Made by a program: the position numbers and the translations under genes
In this document: piece after piece, positions 57,701 through 64,000 of the stretch
Position numbering within the stretch: the first letter of the stretch is position 1
Layout: every line of letters begins with the position of its first letter
Notes under the pieces: generated by a model
What the model was told of the DNA's origin: nothing
The model's input: only the letters and a program-made list of their open reading frames with translations
Databases searched by the model: none
Source of the DNA: Leptospira haakeii
GTDB lineage: Bacteria > Spirochaetota > Leptospiria > Leptospirales > Leptospiraceae
Length of the DNA stretch: 64,000 bases
Reading direction: 5' to 3'
Assembly (NCBI RefSeq): GCF_002812045.1
Contig: NZ_NPEG01000001.1
Coordinates: 1,113,137 to 1,177,136 of the forward strand

Positions 57701-59444
57701 TTTTAATAGCAGAAATAATATCACAGGGATCACAAACACTTCTTCCGAATATACAACTGCATATAACTACAGCTACGATGGCTTAAACCGACTTGTCGCA
57801 GCTGACGGGCAATACCAAGAATCCGCTGACAATTATACCAAAACTTTCCGCCAAAGTTTTGCGTATGCGAAGAACGGAAACCTACTCGCAAAACGAAATC
57901 ATAACTTTAACGATAATACTCTCATCGATGAATGGAATTACCAATATTCCAACCACCAAGTCACTCATATAGATTCTACCCAAAGCGGAAACGACCGCCT
58001 GGTTATGAGCTACGATTCCGCTGGGAACATGACTTACCAGAGAGATAATTTCAAAGATCTTACTAAAACTATTTCTGTTGATTCTCAAAATAGGATCACC
58101 CAGGTCCAAGATGCTCTTAGCACAACTATCGGTAATTATTCATATGATGAGGGTGGATTCAGAGTCCGTAAAAGAGCTTTAGTTCCAAGTGGCGCTTCTT
58201 TCAAAAACCAAGAGATTCTATATCCTAGTAAATTTTATGGCTTAGAATATTCTGAAGAAACGAATGTATTAAGTTCTATTAATAACGTATATTTGAATGG
58301 AGTGCGAATTGCTGCTCTCAACGAAAACGGGGTCACAGCATATTTCTTAACCGACCAAGTAGATTCGGTAGCTCATGTTCTGGATGAAGGAGCTCATACT
58401 CTCAGCAGAATGCAGTATGAGCCTTATGGGGAGACTCTTGTCCAAAGAGGAACTCTGGATTTTGCTCCTAAGTATAATTCGCAGGAACTAGATAAAGAGA
58501 CTAATTTCTATTTTTATAATGCTAGGTATTATGATCCGCAGATCGCGAGGTTTACAAGTGCGGATAGTGTTATTGATGGTTCTGAGGATACGCAGGGTTG
58601 GAATCGATTCGCGTATGTGAAAGGGAATCCTATACGGTATAAGGATCCGACGGGGCATGATACGCGAGAAAATATCGGACAAGCAATTCAGGGATTAGAT
58701 GAAGGCCTTAAATCTGGAATTGTCTTTGGCATCGTTGTAGAGGTACTTCCCCCAGCCGCAATTCCATTAGTTGCTTATGGTGCATACCAGACCGGGAAGG
58801 AAGCAATTACTATCTATCGCGGAAAAGATTTTGACGGAAATATTTTAACGCAAGATGAGCGTGAACAGCGCGCGTCTCGCTTTGGAGCAAGCTTTCTTGG
58901 CTTTGGAATTGGAGCAAAGACTGGCCGTGCACTAGCGGAAGGTGGCGGCATAGGAGTTGGATCAAATAGTAGCGAAGGAGGAAAGAATAGTTCAGCTGCT
59001 GATAGCATTTCCACATCGGGAAAAGCTAATTCAGGTAGTTTATCAGGTTTTAGGGGGGTGAGTTCGCGTGGAGCTGGCTGGAATATAAAAAGCTCAACTT
59101 TTGCAAAAAAAGGGGGCAATTTATGTGTCGAAGGCTGTAACTGGAAATCTCGTCCGATTCCCGCTAATCGAACTATTGATGGTTATATTGATCGTTCAGT
59201 GGCGGATGCGGGTGGCGAATTGACTATTCGCAGAGGAGAAGGAAATAGACAAGAAACGCTTCGGGTTGGACCAAGCGGAAGACATGGAATAAAAGGACCG
59301 CATACCCATCCAACGTATTCAAATCAAACTGCGAAGGGTAGAAGAATTGGTGTTTCAAATAATGCACGGCCTTCAAACGCAAAAGATGTGAAAGAGCTTT
59401 ATAAAGCCCAGACTAGTGCAAACACTCGAACAAAGGGTAACTGA
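51765..59444 (+). CDS. SpvB/TcaC-VCBS-RHS lipoprotein with a toxin-like C-terminal tip
   Basis: A 2559-residue protein; TTG 51765 has AAGGGAAAGG upstream, and ATG 51801 is an alternative. Lipobox LTSC (C46). Order: SpvB/TcaC N-terminal domain (~105-390; NYPIQVPAGRAGVQPNLALS), FG-GAP/VCBS repeats (GDFNGDGxxD, ~400-1180), TcdB-middle-like region (~1190-1290; IGGIYTLEYDNSTKF), RHS/YD repeats (~1400-2180), and the RHS core ending NARYYDPQIARFTSAD...YKDPTGH (~2298). The last 261 residues differ from the second tip downstream and contain KGPHTHPTYSN. RHS shells encapsulate their toxic tip. A candidate immunity gene follows after 6 bp. Confidence 0.9.
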   Translation: MPVRRFSIQKKDMEFLYKKFLPQIRLKTSSRFWILSTVLSLFLTSCSGGSDMMNKLFRFTGVLPAETSFLSPGSAPAPEGSDLFSISTNYSEAIDDPETKADALAGAMFIAPPEPNNFGAVSLNYPIQVPAGRAGVQPNLALSYSSTGGDGWTGIGWSIGLGAITRTPEYGALFYDSRDTFTWNGKRLIKVSGSTSNENGVYRPEITEEDFALLKLTNIENGGTWEVLDSDGTKTIYGDSSSNRIYDPNQISRTYSWYLSKTEDRNGNYMQVTYDTSNYSEKRNLYIQEIKYTGNSKSGFPAKQYVKFITKSRVDSYVSMAPGFTMVMDKLLDKIEVGWTGGKLWTYNLVYDISFDSGRPILKTVDSDRHTTKPEFKYSSSSGILTWQNVANQTSSETELLPASTEYFEGDFNGDAISDIVVFNPQTGNWKAAEGRKEGGYNFKTYGNRYKNYDGPSKIRFFKGNVSGDFNGDGRADIAFYLPETKDFIVAEHDGQVFQFRNYGRLMSGIPDIFRMEWFPGDYDGNGLSDSLLFDEPTGLWTLMLNKGGSFEFLKIGKKFQNVFRGDYSPNANLDSVSTNDTSIDGKDRAKLKFLSGDYNADGLTDISLYDQRTGKWFVGENLRNPDKTDPIYFKTNWVLYKVFTAPEQTLFSNDQFSGDFNGDGTSDFLLFDRASGEWTLGATTNQTINFQIWSKAPQFKTITRWLQGDFNGDGATDIGFFSETDGKFWIGETTSNGFRYKIYSDMSYGPNQERVMKTPLPLDEVKPTKGFGVFFTSSDTKTVLLDYQYDGNSNLGKGEIAYPGCFTTNDCSASPELLLFDRKTGVFDFKKGATFTEAVLTSFNPETNGIVTLNNGRADRYTVNTRDEILFFGDFGTTSKFFVVTQDTGNAFKRTDFASIADSQVVSFDINSSAYAIDYFNSTSSKSALVLNDQTTNSAQRFLLTGPSGTKYLTVTGDVLDSYLQNLFQVGSETNRNRRTSFSVFSGDFGGVGKAQILLVDRTGTTHKWYLGTIGTSAINFKLLTGSVNIPVSTTVYDKTSQAGIQYALFPEVTGNSIVYEDPTDTASIVFSKIRITATTVARAVYNPGLVGFSNQFDHRGNPIIVSDGENKVYDLSQSKIVSAASPVFVLSIDRPDLMTKVYPFEWIQGDYNGDGLTDIGIIHLKEPTWYFAMSTGTVPDVIEQIKNGIGGIYTLEYDNSTKFDNNGEDNIPDLSINYRVCTQISLDDGLGNTILKSYSYKNGVSFSAFIDGKKETDAFGFTEFTMTDATGSRTVHSYFSQPYSNFMHNRALAGAEKEMHIIGSDNKDYGSSKKTYEIQQIETVAGKISYLARLSKTQNFINGTATTTSEGSVVFNGYNLTKKTDISTDHFADSAHPSQSFTTVTDFETDSTSNQTRPKKTVSLSGSSHETTSILTYDSQGNLTRNAVTYTGSGLPSVPANITEYEYDTYGNKSVEKNVSASPYRGTSYVYDDQLHQFVKEQTSFGGSFQLKTRYTTNYGKAFGSPDDSTDPNGNKSYFEYDDFGRLVESSADTDSGSKVLAVYEYGSSFPYSAKTTFPTGGADPSFALRSYKDGMGRVVHTVKTGSNGQFVRSGKITYNGNGQVIRSGQPDWADAGEIDSFVLHTQERNPSYIDYDAIGRAKKTILPVAAGETEATTLNVTYNDPFETVETHSGGTSKRTVKDGRGQVLYIEDFGGDGTQAKIGFCFDIAGKMIKKSDLNDGGALSCDTSGITAKDTSGKNQAYWLYDAFGRLKKNSDPDFGVSTASYNAFGDTTQTIDARGITASFTYDSLGRMLTKDTPEGTVYFDYDSGSGSENALGKLVKVEDSVQIKTFSYDKLGRAKKETREIKNLTIELANGPYITEYKYDLLGRVTSIDYPEHPVNHTRMKACYNYGTAGYITGISVQVNTNGIIPGFCSKTIVENITYNEFGQTAGFGLGNGVQTNYTYDVKQRLVRINSVGDVDGTTKTLQDAVYAFNSRNNITGITNTSSEYTTAYNYSYDGLNRLVAADGQYQESADNYTKTFRQSFAYAKNGNLLAKRNHNFNDNTLIDEWNYQYSNHQVTHIDSTQSGNDRLVMSYDSAGNMTYQRDNFKDLTKTISVDSQNRITQVQDALSTTIGNYSYDEGGFRVRKRALVPSGASFKNQEILYPSKFYGLEYSEETNVLSSINNVYLNGVRIAALNENGVTAYFLTDQVDSVAHVLDEGAHTLSRMQYEPYGETLVQRGTLDFAPKYNSQELDKETNFYFYNARYYDPQIARFTSADSVIDGSEDTQGWNRFAYVKGNPIRYKDPTGHDTRENIGQAIQGLDEGLKSGIVFGIVVEVLPPAAIPLVAYGAYQTGKEAITIYRGKDFDGNILTQDEREQRASRFGASFLGFGIGAKTGRALAEGGGIGVGSNSSEGGKNSSAADSISTSGKANSGSLSGFRGVSSRGAGWNIKSSTFAKKGGNLCVEGCNWKSRPIPANRTIDGYIDRSVADAGGELTIRRGEGNRQETLRVGPSGRHGIKGPHTHPTYSNQTAKGRRIGVSNNARPSNAKDVKELYKAQTSANTRTKGN
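57798..58572 (+). repeat. RHS-tip repeat, copy 1 (in the full-length gene)
   Basis: About 775 bp that align without gaps to 60891-61665 at roughly 92% nucleotide identity by hand count. Weaker similarity continues through the PTGH codons (58658 versus 61754). It lies in frame at codons 2012-2269 of the full-length gene. Confidence 0.9.
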
Positions 59445-59450
59445 ATATTT

Positions 59451-59957
59451 ATGAGTTTAACTATCGCGTTTAGCACAAATTTAAATAAACAAGAGTTTCA
59501 AACCGTCATTTCTGAAGTATGTGATAAGTTTAATTATACTTGTTCATTTACACTGAAAAACGCTCAAGCCCATGTTTTTGGAGGGATAAAATCTACATTA
59601 GCATATTTATCAGAAGAACAGATTGCATTTATCCATACATCAGATCGGAATGTGCCAGAGGCACCACTTATAGGGATGCAACTAATAGAAGGTGGTGATA
59701 AGAGAAATGCCATTTTATTCTTTCAAAATATAGGAGAAAAACTGTTAACCAAAACTACTTCTTTTACTGTTATGTTTGCAGTTGAAGATTGGTCTGATAG
59801 AGATCCAATAAGAGTTGTGAATGGAGACTTAGAAGAATTCATAAAACTATTGAATACTCCCTGCGCCTGGTGTATTGAACTCTTCAAGCCAAAACTAAAA
59901 ATTTGGACATGTAACGATTCCTATCCATTGGTATATCATGTGGAAAAGCAAATTTAA
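59451..59957 (+). CDS. Candidate immunity protein for the first RHS tip
   Basis: A 168-residue protein without a signal peptide, starting 6 bp after the stop of the RHS gene. It has mixed alpha/beta character (MSLTIAFSTNLNKQEFQTVI..., AFIHTSDRNVPEAP, FTVMFAVEDWSDRDPIRVV) and C-terminal cysteines (PCAWCIELF). No known family was recognised. The immunity role is inferred from position: small cytosolic proteins directly after RHS tips are the usual cognate immunity factors, and the second RHS tip in this locus has an unrelated protein at the same place. Confidence 0.7.
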   Translation: MSLTIAFSTNLNKQEFQTVISEVCDKFNYTCSFTLKNAQAHVFGGIKSTLAYLSEEQIAFIHTSDRNVPEAPLIGMQLIEGGDKRNAILFFQNIGEKLLTKTTSFTVMFAVEDWSDRDPIRVVNGDLEEFIKLLNTPCAWCIELFKPKLKIWTCNDSYPLVYHVEKQI

Positions 59958-60552
59958 GAGTTTCGCACAATTTAACTTTGAGATAAGGCTCTCAAGAGGT
60001 CAAAGAGTGAGCTTTTAAATTTTTAGTTCTTTTAACTTGCCCATGTCAAGAGACTTTTGTAAGCGCCAAATGAACCGTACCTTCTACGATTCCGGAAAAT
60101 CTTATAAAGTATCATTGATGAAAAGATCGAATATAGATTGACAGAAAGAGTTTGATGAATTTCCCAAAAGCGGAGTCTCACAACCTGCCACTGCCAAATG
60201 CAAGATACAGCCAAACGAACGCTCCCTACACATCCCCAAAGCATCGCTCCTGGAAATGTCCGTTTAAAAGGTCACAAATTAAATCGTCATAATAAATTTT
60301 CTGGCGTATAAAATCTGCGGATTCGATGAGTGTTGGCAAAATGAAAGTAGTGCATTTGTTTTTGGGAATACTGCGGAGCTCGTCGCGGATTATTACTGTT
60401 TATCTGGGCAATAAATAATTTTTATCCTACGGGGATTTTTGGCGTTATCGAGTAATCATAGGACTTATAGTTTTCGCTTAATAGAGATTGTATTATAGTA
60501 ATATAATATTGCAATCAACAATGCTCGGTATTTTGTTGTTGGGCGGTTTTGC
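59958..60552. other. Non-coding remnant region after the first immunity gene
   Basis: About 600 bp without a convincing gene. A short minus-strand frame at 60032-60244 has no start context and looks like repeat debris. The 60480-60530 part is AT-rich. A GGGCG...CGCCC hairpin starts near 60541. No transposase fragment was recognised. Confidence 0.45.
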
Positions 60553-60877
60553 GCATGTTCGCCCATGCAGGTGGAGGGTCCGAAAAAGTAGTCCTAAAAC
60601 TGCTAAGCTTCAAAGACATTTCGCTAGATAAAATCAACCGCTGTCCCTCTTTGTGATCTTTGTGAACTCCGTGCGAACCCCAAAGAAATTTCATACAGAA
60701 TTTCTAACGGACATAGAGAACAAGGTAACTAATATTCTCTCCGCGGCTTAGCGCCTCCGCGTGAGAATCGCAGCTACAGGTAATCCGGTCCCGGGGTTCG
60801 GAGCAGTTGATTCCCGGAGAGGGGGTAGCGTAAGACGCGTGTAACGCGGCTGAAGCGAGGGGGAAACTTCCCCCCTA
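60553..60877 (+). repeat. Cassette-flanking repeat, copy A
   Basis: Begins GCATGTTCGCCCATGCA (small hairpin), continues with CCTAAAACT and ATTTCGCTAGATAAAATCA, and ends in a well-conserved block at 60811-60874 (TTCCCGGAGAGGGG...TAGCGTAAGACGCGTG...GCGAGGGGGAAACTTCCCCC). Copy B is at 62922-63232. The conserved block differs from copy B by about one extra G and one substitution. Confidence 0.75.
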
Positions 60878-60890
60878 CAATATCTTCACA

Positions 60891-61665
60891 GCAGCTGACG
60901 GACAATACCAAGAATCCGCTGACAATTATACCAAAACTTTCCGCCAAAGTTTTGCCTATGCGAAGAATGGTAACCTACTCGCGAAACGAAATCATAACTT
61001 TAACGATAATACTCTCATAGACGAGTGGAATTATCAATATTCCAACCACCAAGTAACACATATAGATTCCACACAAAGTGGGAATAATCGTTTGGTCATG
61101 AGTTACGATTCCTCCGGGAACATGACCTACCAGAGAGATAATTTCAAAGACCTGAGTAAAACAATCAGTGTTGATTCTCAAAATAGGATTACCCAAGTCC
61201 AAGATGCACTTAGCACAACTATTGGTAATTATTCATATGATGAGGGTGGATTCAGAGTCCGCAAGAGAGCTTTAGTTCCAAGTGGCGCTTCTTTCAAAAA
61301 CCAAGAGATCCTCTATCCGAGCAAATTTTATGGATTAGAATATTCTGAAGAAACGAATGTTTTAAGTTCTATTAATAACGTTTATCTAAACGGAGTTCGG
61401 ATCGCTGCCCTCAACGAAAATGGAGTCACTGCATATTTCTTAACCGATCAAGTAGATTCGGTAGCTCATGTTCTGGATGAAGGTGCTCATACTCTCAGCA
61501 GAATGCAGTATGAGCCTTACGGGGAGACTCTTGTTCAAAGAGGAACTCTGGATTTTGCTCCTAAATATAACTCTCAGGAACTAGATAGAGAGACTAATTT
61601 CTATTTTTATAATGCTAGGTATTATGATCCGCAGATCGCGAGGTTTACAAGTGCGGATAGTGTAA
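60891..61665 (+). repeat. RHS-tip repeat, copy 2 (displaced tip)
   Basis: Gapless counterpart of 57798-58572, shifted by 3093 bp and in the same codon register. Hand counting gives about 64 differences in ~775 nt, of which about four change an amino acid (D to N, A to S, T to S, K to R). Confidence 0.9.
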
Positions 61666-62354
61666 TTCCGGAACGTGGTGCGGTTACTCAAAATTGGAAC
61701 CGGTTCATGTATGTTGCGGGGAATCCGATTTTATATAAGGATCCGACAGGGCATAGTGCAACAGCAACATTAGGAGCCTGGATTGGAACTGACGTCGCTA
61801 TTCCGGATCCAACCGACGTAATACCTCTTAAGTGGGCCGGTTACGGTGTAGCTTTAGGAATAGCCGTTACTACAGACGCCGTTCTCTTATATAATCTTAC
61901 AAAGCCAAAAGATGATACTAAACCAGTCGCAATTCCCATAGCTGATTCAATTACGGATAAAGATAAGCTTAAACCTGAAGTCTATTATAGAACGATGACT
62001 GTTAAACACTTTGCGCGTCTGCCAGGAGAAAAAATAGTTCCTTCAGGAGAAACATTCATTACAGAGGATGAATCATATGCTAGGAAGCTTAGCGGTGTAA
62101 CAGTTCGGTTCGAGGTTGCTCCTGGTACGAAGGCCGCATTGATGACAATGGGTGCCCGCGCTGATCAGAAAGATTTAGCAAATAAAATGCCTTACATGTT
62201 GATGCCGAATGTGAAACATTTAAAAGACTGGAAGGAAACTCATGCTCAATTTAAAGAGGAAAAAGGAAGAATGAATATTGGATTAGGAAGAGGGAAGGCC
62301 TTGAAAACTTTTAATGAAGCTATTTTGAGTTATCAGCCTGTAAGCAAACAATAG
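61092..62354 (+). CDS. Displaced RHS tip with an alternative toxin-like C-terminus
   Basis: The frame is open from 60834 to the stop at 62354. It has no ATG or ribosome binding site near the start of homology; TTG 61092 or ATG 61098 are the first possible starts, so it may be silent as it stands. It contains the RHS core (FLTDQVDSVAHVLDEG..., YYDPQIARFTSADSVI, PTGH). The last 199 residues are unrelated to the first tip: a hydrophobic segment, then VYYRTMTVKHFARLPG, SGETFITEDESYARKLSGVT and VRFEVAPGTKAALM, resembling ADP-ribosyltransferase-type RHS toxins (TreTu-like, from memory). A candidate immunity gene follows 13 bp later. Confidence 0.75.
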   Translation: MVMSYDSSGNMTYQRDNFKDLSKTISVDSQNRITQVQDALSTTIGNYSYDEGGFRVRKRALVPSGASFKNQEILYPSKFYGLEYSEETNVLSSINNVYLNGVRIAALNENGVTAYFLTDQVDSVAHVLDEGAHTLSRMQYEPYGETLVQRGTLDFAPKYNSQELDRETNFYFYNARYYDPQIARFTSADSVIPERGAVTQNWNRFMYVAGNPILYKDPTGHSATATLGAWIGTDVAIPDPTDVIPLKWAGYGVALGIAVTTDAVLLYNLTKPKDDTKPVAIPIADSITDKDKLKPEVYYRTMTVKHFARLPGEKIVPSGETFITEDESYARKLSGVTVRFEVAPGTKAALMTMGARADQKDLANKMPYMLMPNVKHLKDWKETHAQFKEEKGRMNIGLGRGKALKTFNEAILSYQPVSKQ

Positions 62355-62367
62355 GAAGCTTACTAAA

Positions 62368-62895
62368 ATGGATGAAAAATTATTTAAAATCATTCTTCGA
62401 TTTATTCCTTCACCCGATGAGGAGATAATTACTGAGAAGGAATTTTTGCAGTTAGTAGGTATCTCAAGAGAAGAAGTCGAAAATTTTATTTGGAAACTAT
62501 TCTCAGAAGCAATAGAGTCAAAGGATGAGTTAGCGATTTCATCTGCTTTTACACTATCGTGGAGATTTGGATTTCCAAATGGAATATTGAGAGTACTGTC
62601 GCCATTGTTGCGCGTTGGATGGGCCTTTCGACAAGAGGATATCGTTGATGCGATAGAAGATTGCAATTTTACGGATGGTATCGACGATTTATATTATCTT
62701 ATTGTTCATCCACCAAAATATCTTTCGCCAGAAGATCACGAATTATTGGCAGTAAAGGCTGTTTGGGCATTGGGCTTCCTGGGAACCGGACGAGCATTAG
62801 AACTTTTGTTGACTTTAGTTAAATCGAAGAATCGAAGAATACAGGTATGCGCAATTCGACAAATAAGAAGAATACGTGGTCAAAGATATCTATAA
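62368..62895 (+). CDS. HEAT-like candidate immunity protein for the second tip
   Basis: A 175-residue, all-helical protein without a signal peptide. The C-terminal third, HELLAVKAVWALGFLGTGRALELLLTLVKSKNRRIQVCAIRQIRRIRG, has the pattern of HEAT/PBS-lyase repeats. The N-terminal part is acidic. It starts 13 bp after the displaced tip and has no similarity to the first candidate immunity protein. HEAT-like proteins are often found as immunity proteins of polymorphic toxins, but no binding is shown. Confidence 0.7.
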   Translation: MDEKLFKIILRFIPSPDEEIITEKEFLQLVGISREEVENFIWKLFSEAIESKDELAISSAFTLSWRFGFPNGILRVLSPLLRVGWAFRQEDIVDAIEDCNFTDGIDDLYYLIVHPPKYLSPEDHELLAVKAVWALGFLGTGRALELLLTLVKSKNRRIQVCAIRQIRRIRGQRYL

Positions 62896-62921
62896 TACTA
62901 TAATTTCACAGAAAATTTAGT

Positions 62922-63232
62922 GCATGTTTGTCTATGCACACGAATTGCCGGACACTTATCCTAAAACTTCTCAGTGCTAAATTGACTTTGCTAAATATAA
63001 TCATTAACTCGTTGCTCTCTGTACTCAGAGAGCGATTCTCAAGGTAATATAGCAACTCGAATCTATAGCGTCCACAGAAAAAAGTCCTTCATGAACTTCT
63101 ACGCCATAGGACTCCGCATGAAAAAATAATTCGAGGTAAATCCAGCTCCGGGGTTCAAAAGCTATCAAATTCCCGGAGAGGGGTAGCGTAAGACGCGTGT
63201 AACGCGGCTGAAGCGAGGGGGAGACTTCCCCC
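62922..63232 (+). repeat. Cassette-flanking repeat, copy B
   Basis: Begins GCATGTTTGTCTATGCA within a GTGCAT/ATGCAC hairpin, 27 bp after the second immunity gene, and follows copy A to the conserved block at 63170-63232. The middle part has diverged. The region 63233-63345 after it shows no gene. Confidence 0.75.
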
Positions 63233-63345
63233 TTCAAACTAGAAACCATAGAAAGTTGAAACTTCCATCCCCCTACAATAAAGTAATAGACCCTTCGTCC
63301 TTCTCCGTTCATACTTTCCTAAACTATTTTCATTTGGACTGTTGA

Positions 63346-64000
63346 ATGTTCTCGTTCTTCCCCTTTGCTTATCTCGTTTCATTCCTCATTCTCGCATTCA
63401 CGATTTATTATTTTATTAGCGTAGTCGAAAATCCTGTCCTCCAGTTCAGTGAAGGCGAGTTTGCAAGAAGGGTAATTACAGACTGCCCCCGCCTAACCAG
63501 AAAATATTTCCCTACGTTCTGGTGTTTTAATAATCACCTAATGCTGGCTCTCTTACTTTTTAGAGAACATCGTTCCAAATTTTTTCATTATGATAAGTTG
63601 GAGCATCTTAAAATGAAGGATGGTGGAGTCACTGGGCTTGCCTGGTCCAATCTAAATGGAAAGAAAAAAACGGATACCGATCCAATCGCGATTGTCTTTC
63701 ATACGATCAGTGGTGACGAACAAGATGTTAAGTCCATTGTAAAAAAGATTGGAGCAGAGTTGAAATGGACTTCCGTGGTTTGTATTAGGAGAGGGCATGG
63801 GAACCTTCCTCTTTCTAAACCTCAGATAAACACGATGGGTTCTAGTTCTGATTTAAAGGAACAACTCTCATACATTAAGAAAAAATTCCCGAATAGTCCT
63901 TTGTTTGGAGTGGGGATCTCTGCTGGTTCCGGTCCCTTGAGGGCAACCGCCTTGTATCATAAAATTTGCAATAATTCTGTGAAAGATCAGACCATTATAA
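63346..64000 (+). CDS. Alpha/beta hydrolase (YheT/ABHD-like), cut by the window edge
   Basis: The frame from ATG 63346 is open to the right edge (218 codons visible). An N-terminal membrane segment ([19 protein letters not shown]) is followed by an alpha/beta-hydrolase core: [20 protein letters not shown], then [13 protein letters not shown] where YheT-like proteins have the 'N.RG.' region, and [17 protein letters not shown], with the nucleophile serine in GxSxG. It probably acts on lipid esters at the membrane. The catalytic Asp and His lie beyond the window. No good ribosome binding site is visible before the start. Confidence 0.82.
   Translation, partial: MFSFFPFAYLVSFLILAFTIYYFISVVENPVLQFSEGEFARRVITDCPRLTRKYFPTFWCFNNHLMLALLLFREHRSKFFHYDKLEHLKMKDGGVTGLAWSNLNGKKKTDTDPIAIVFHTISGDEQDVKSIVKKIGAELKWTSVVCIRRGHGNLPLSKPQINTMGSSSDLKEQLSYIKKKFPNSPLFGVGISAGSGPLRATALYHKICNNSVKDQTII

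Noticed and set aside
60032..60244. Minus-strand 70-residue frame between the two toxin cassettes
   Set aside because: No ribosome binding site or domain; probably repeat-derived. I could not exclude a fragment of a dead gene.
59958..60890. Search for a transposase or insertion-sequence relic next to the cassettes
   Set aside because: No DDE or IS200-like motif and no terminal inverted repeats were seen; the repeats are direct and fit cassette duplication better.

Overview
The window looks like chromosomal DNA of a Leptospira species. The evidence is a LipL41-type lipoprotein, OmpL47-type repeat proteins, many lipoproteins with spirochaete-style lipoboxes (often ending in N-C, T-C or G-C), an flbD-motA-motB-fliL flagellar block, an ftsQ-ftsA-ftsZ block, and a moderate, AT-leaning base composition (not computed). 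I cannot name the species. The divergence of the LipL41-like protein from what I remember of L. interrogans suggests a lineage distant from the main pathogens.

Layout. 1-3.3 kb: a truncated epimerase, a membrane protease, a MarR-GNAT regulator fusion, and three minus-strand tRNAs (Pro, Arg, His). The tRNA-His 3' end is duplicated 172 bp away. 3.3-6.4 kb: a minus-strand operon sppA - membrane protein - surE - TPR protein. 6.5-8.0 kb: two tandem paralogous lipoproteins. 8.1-15.5 kb: a TrmO-like methyltransferase, an Acg-type nitroreductase, an OmpL47-like protein convergent with a Fn3/OmpL47-like + LysM-FecR gene pair, and membrane proteins. 15.9-20.1 kb: a thioesterase-MarR pair behind a palindromic operator, a MORN protein coupled to a subclass B1 metallo-beta-lactamase, a GST and an RDD protein. 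20.2-27.6 kb: amidohydrolase, SDR, ArsC/LMW-PTP-like phosphatase, methionine aminopeptidase, BASS-type transporter, metallophosphoesterase, and a LipL41-like lipoprotein convergent with a small haem-binding lipoprotein. 27.7-33.1 kb: a PhoX/DUF839 lipoprotein, then ftsZ, ftsA, ftsQ. 33.2-38.7 kb: an MCE protein, a glycosyltransferase, flbD-motA-motB-fliL, kdsB and a STAS protein. 38.7-46.3 kb: a zinc-ribbon protein, a 1305-residue Ig/FG-GAP lipoprotein, a cytochrome c lipoprotein, and a fabG-thiolase-DUF35 operon.

46.3-63.3 kb is the accessory region and the most interesting part. After about 1 kb of AT-rich non-coding DNA comes a 1465-residue lipoprotein whose N-terminal half resembles the calcium-site and pore regions of binary-toxin (anthrax PA-type) translocation components. 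Next is a 2559-residue lipoprotein with SpvB/TcaC-like, VCBS/FG-GAP and RHS regions, ending in a variable toxin-like tip with a candidate immunity gene immediately downstream. A second copy of the RHS tip follows, without the N-terminal 2011 residues. It carries a different toxin-like C-terminus and its own candidate immunity gene. Both units are followed by copies of the same downstream repeat, so they form a tandem array. Recombination between the two in-frame RHS tips would swap the toxin/immunity pair. The two tips differ almost only at synonymous sites, which argues that the displaced tip is kept functional.

63.3-64.0 kb: the start of an alpha/beta hydrolase gene cut by the window edge.
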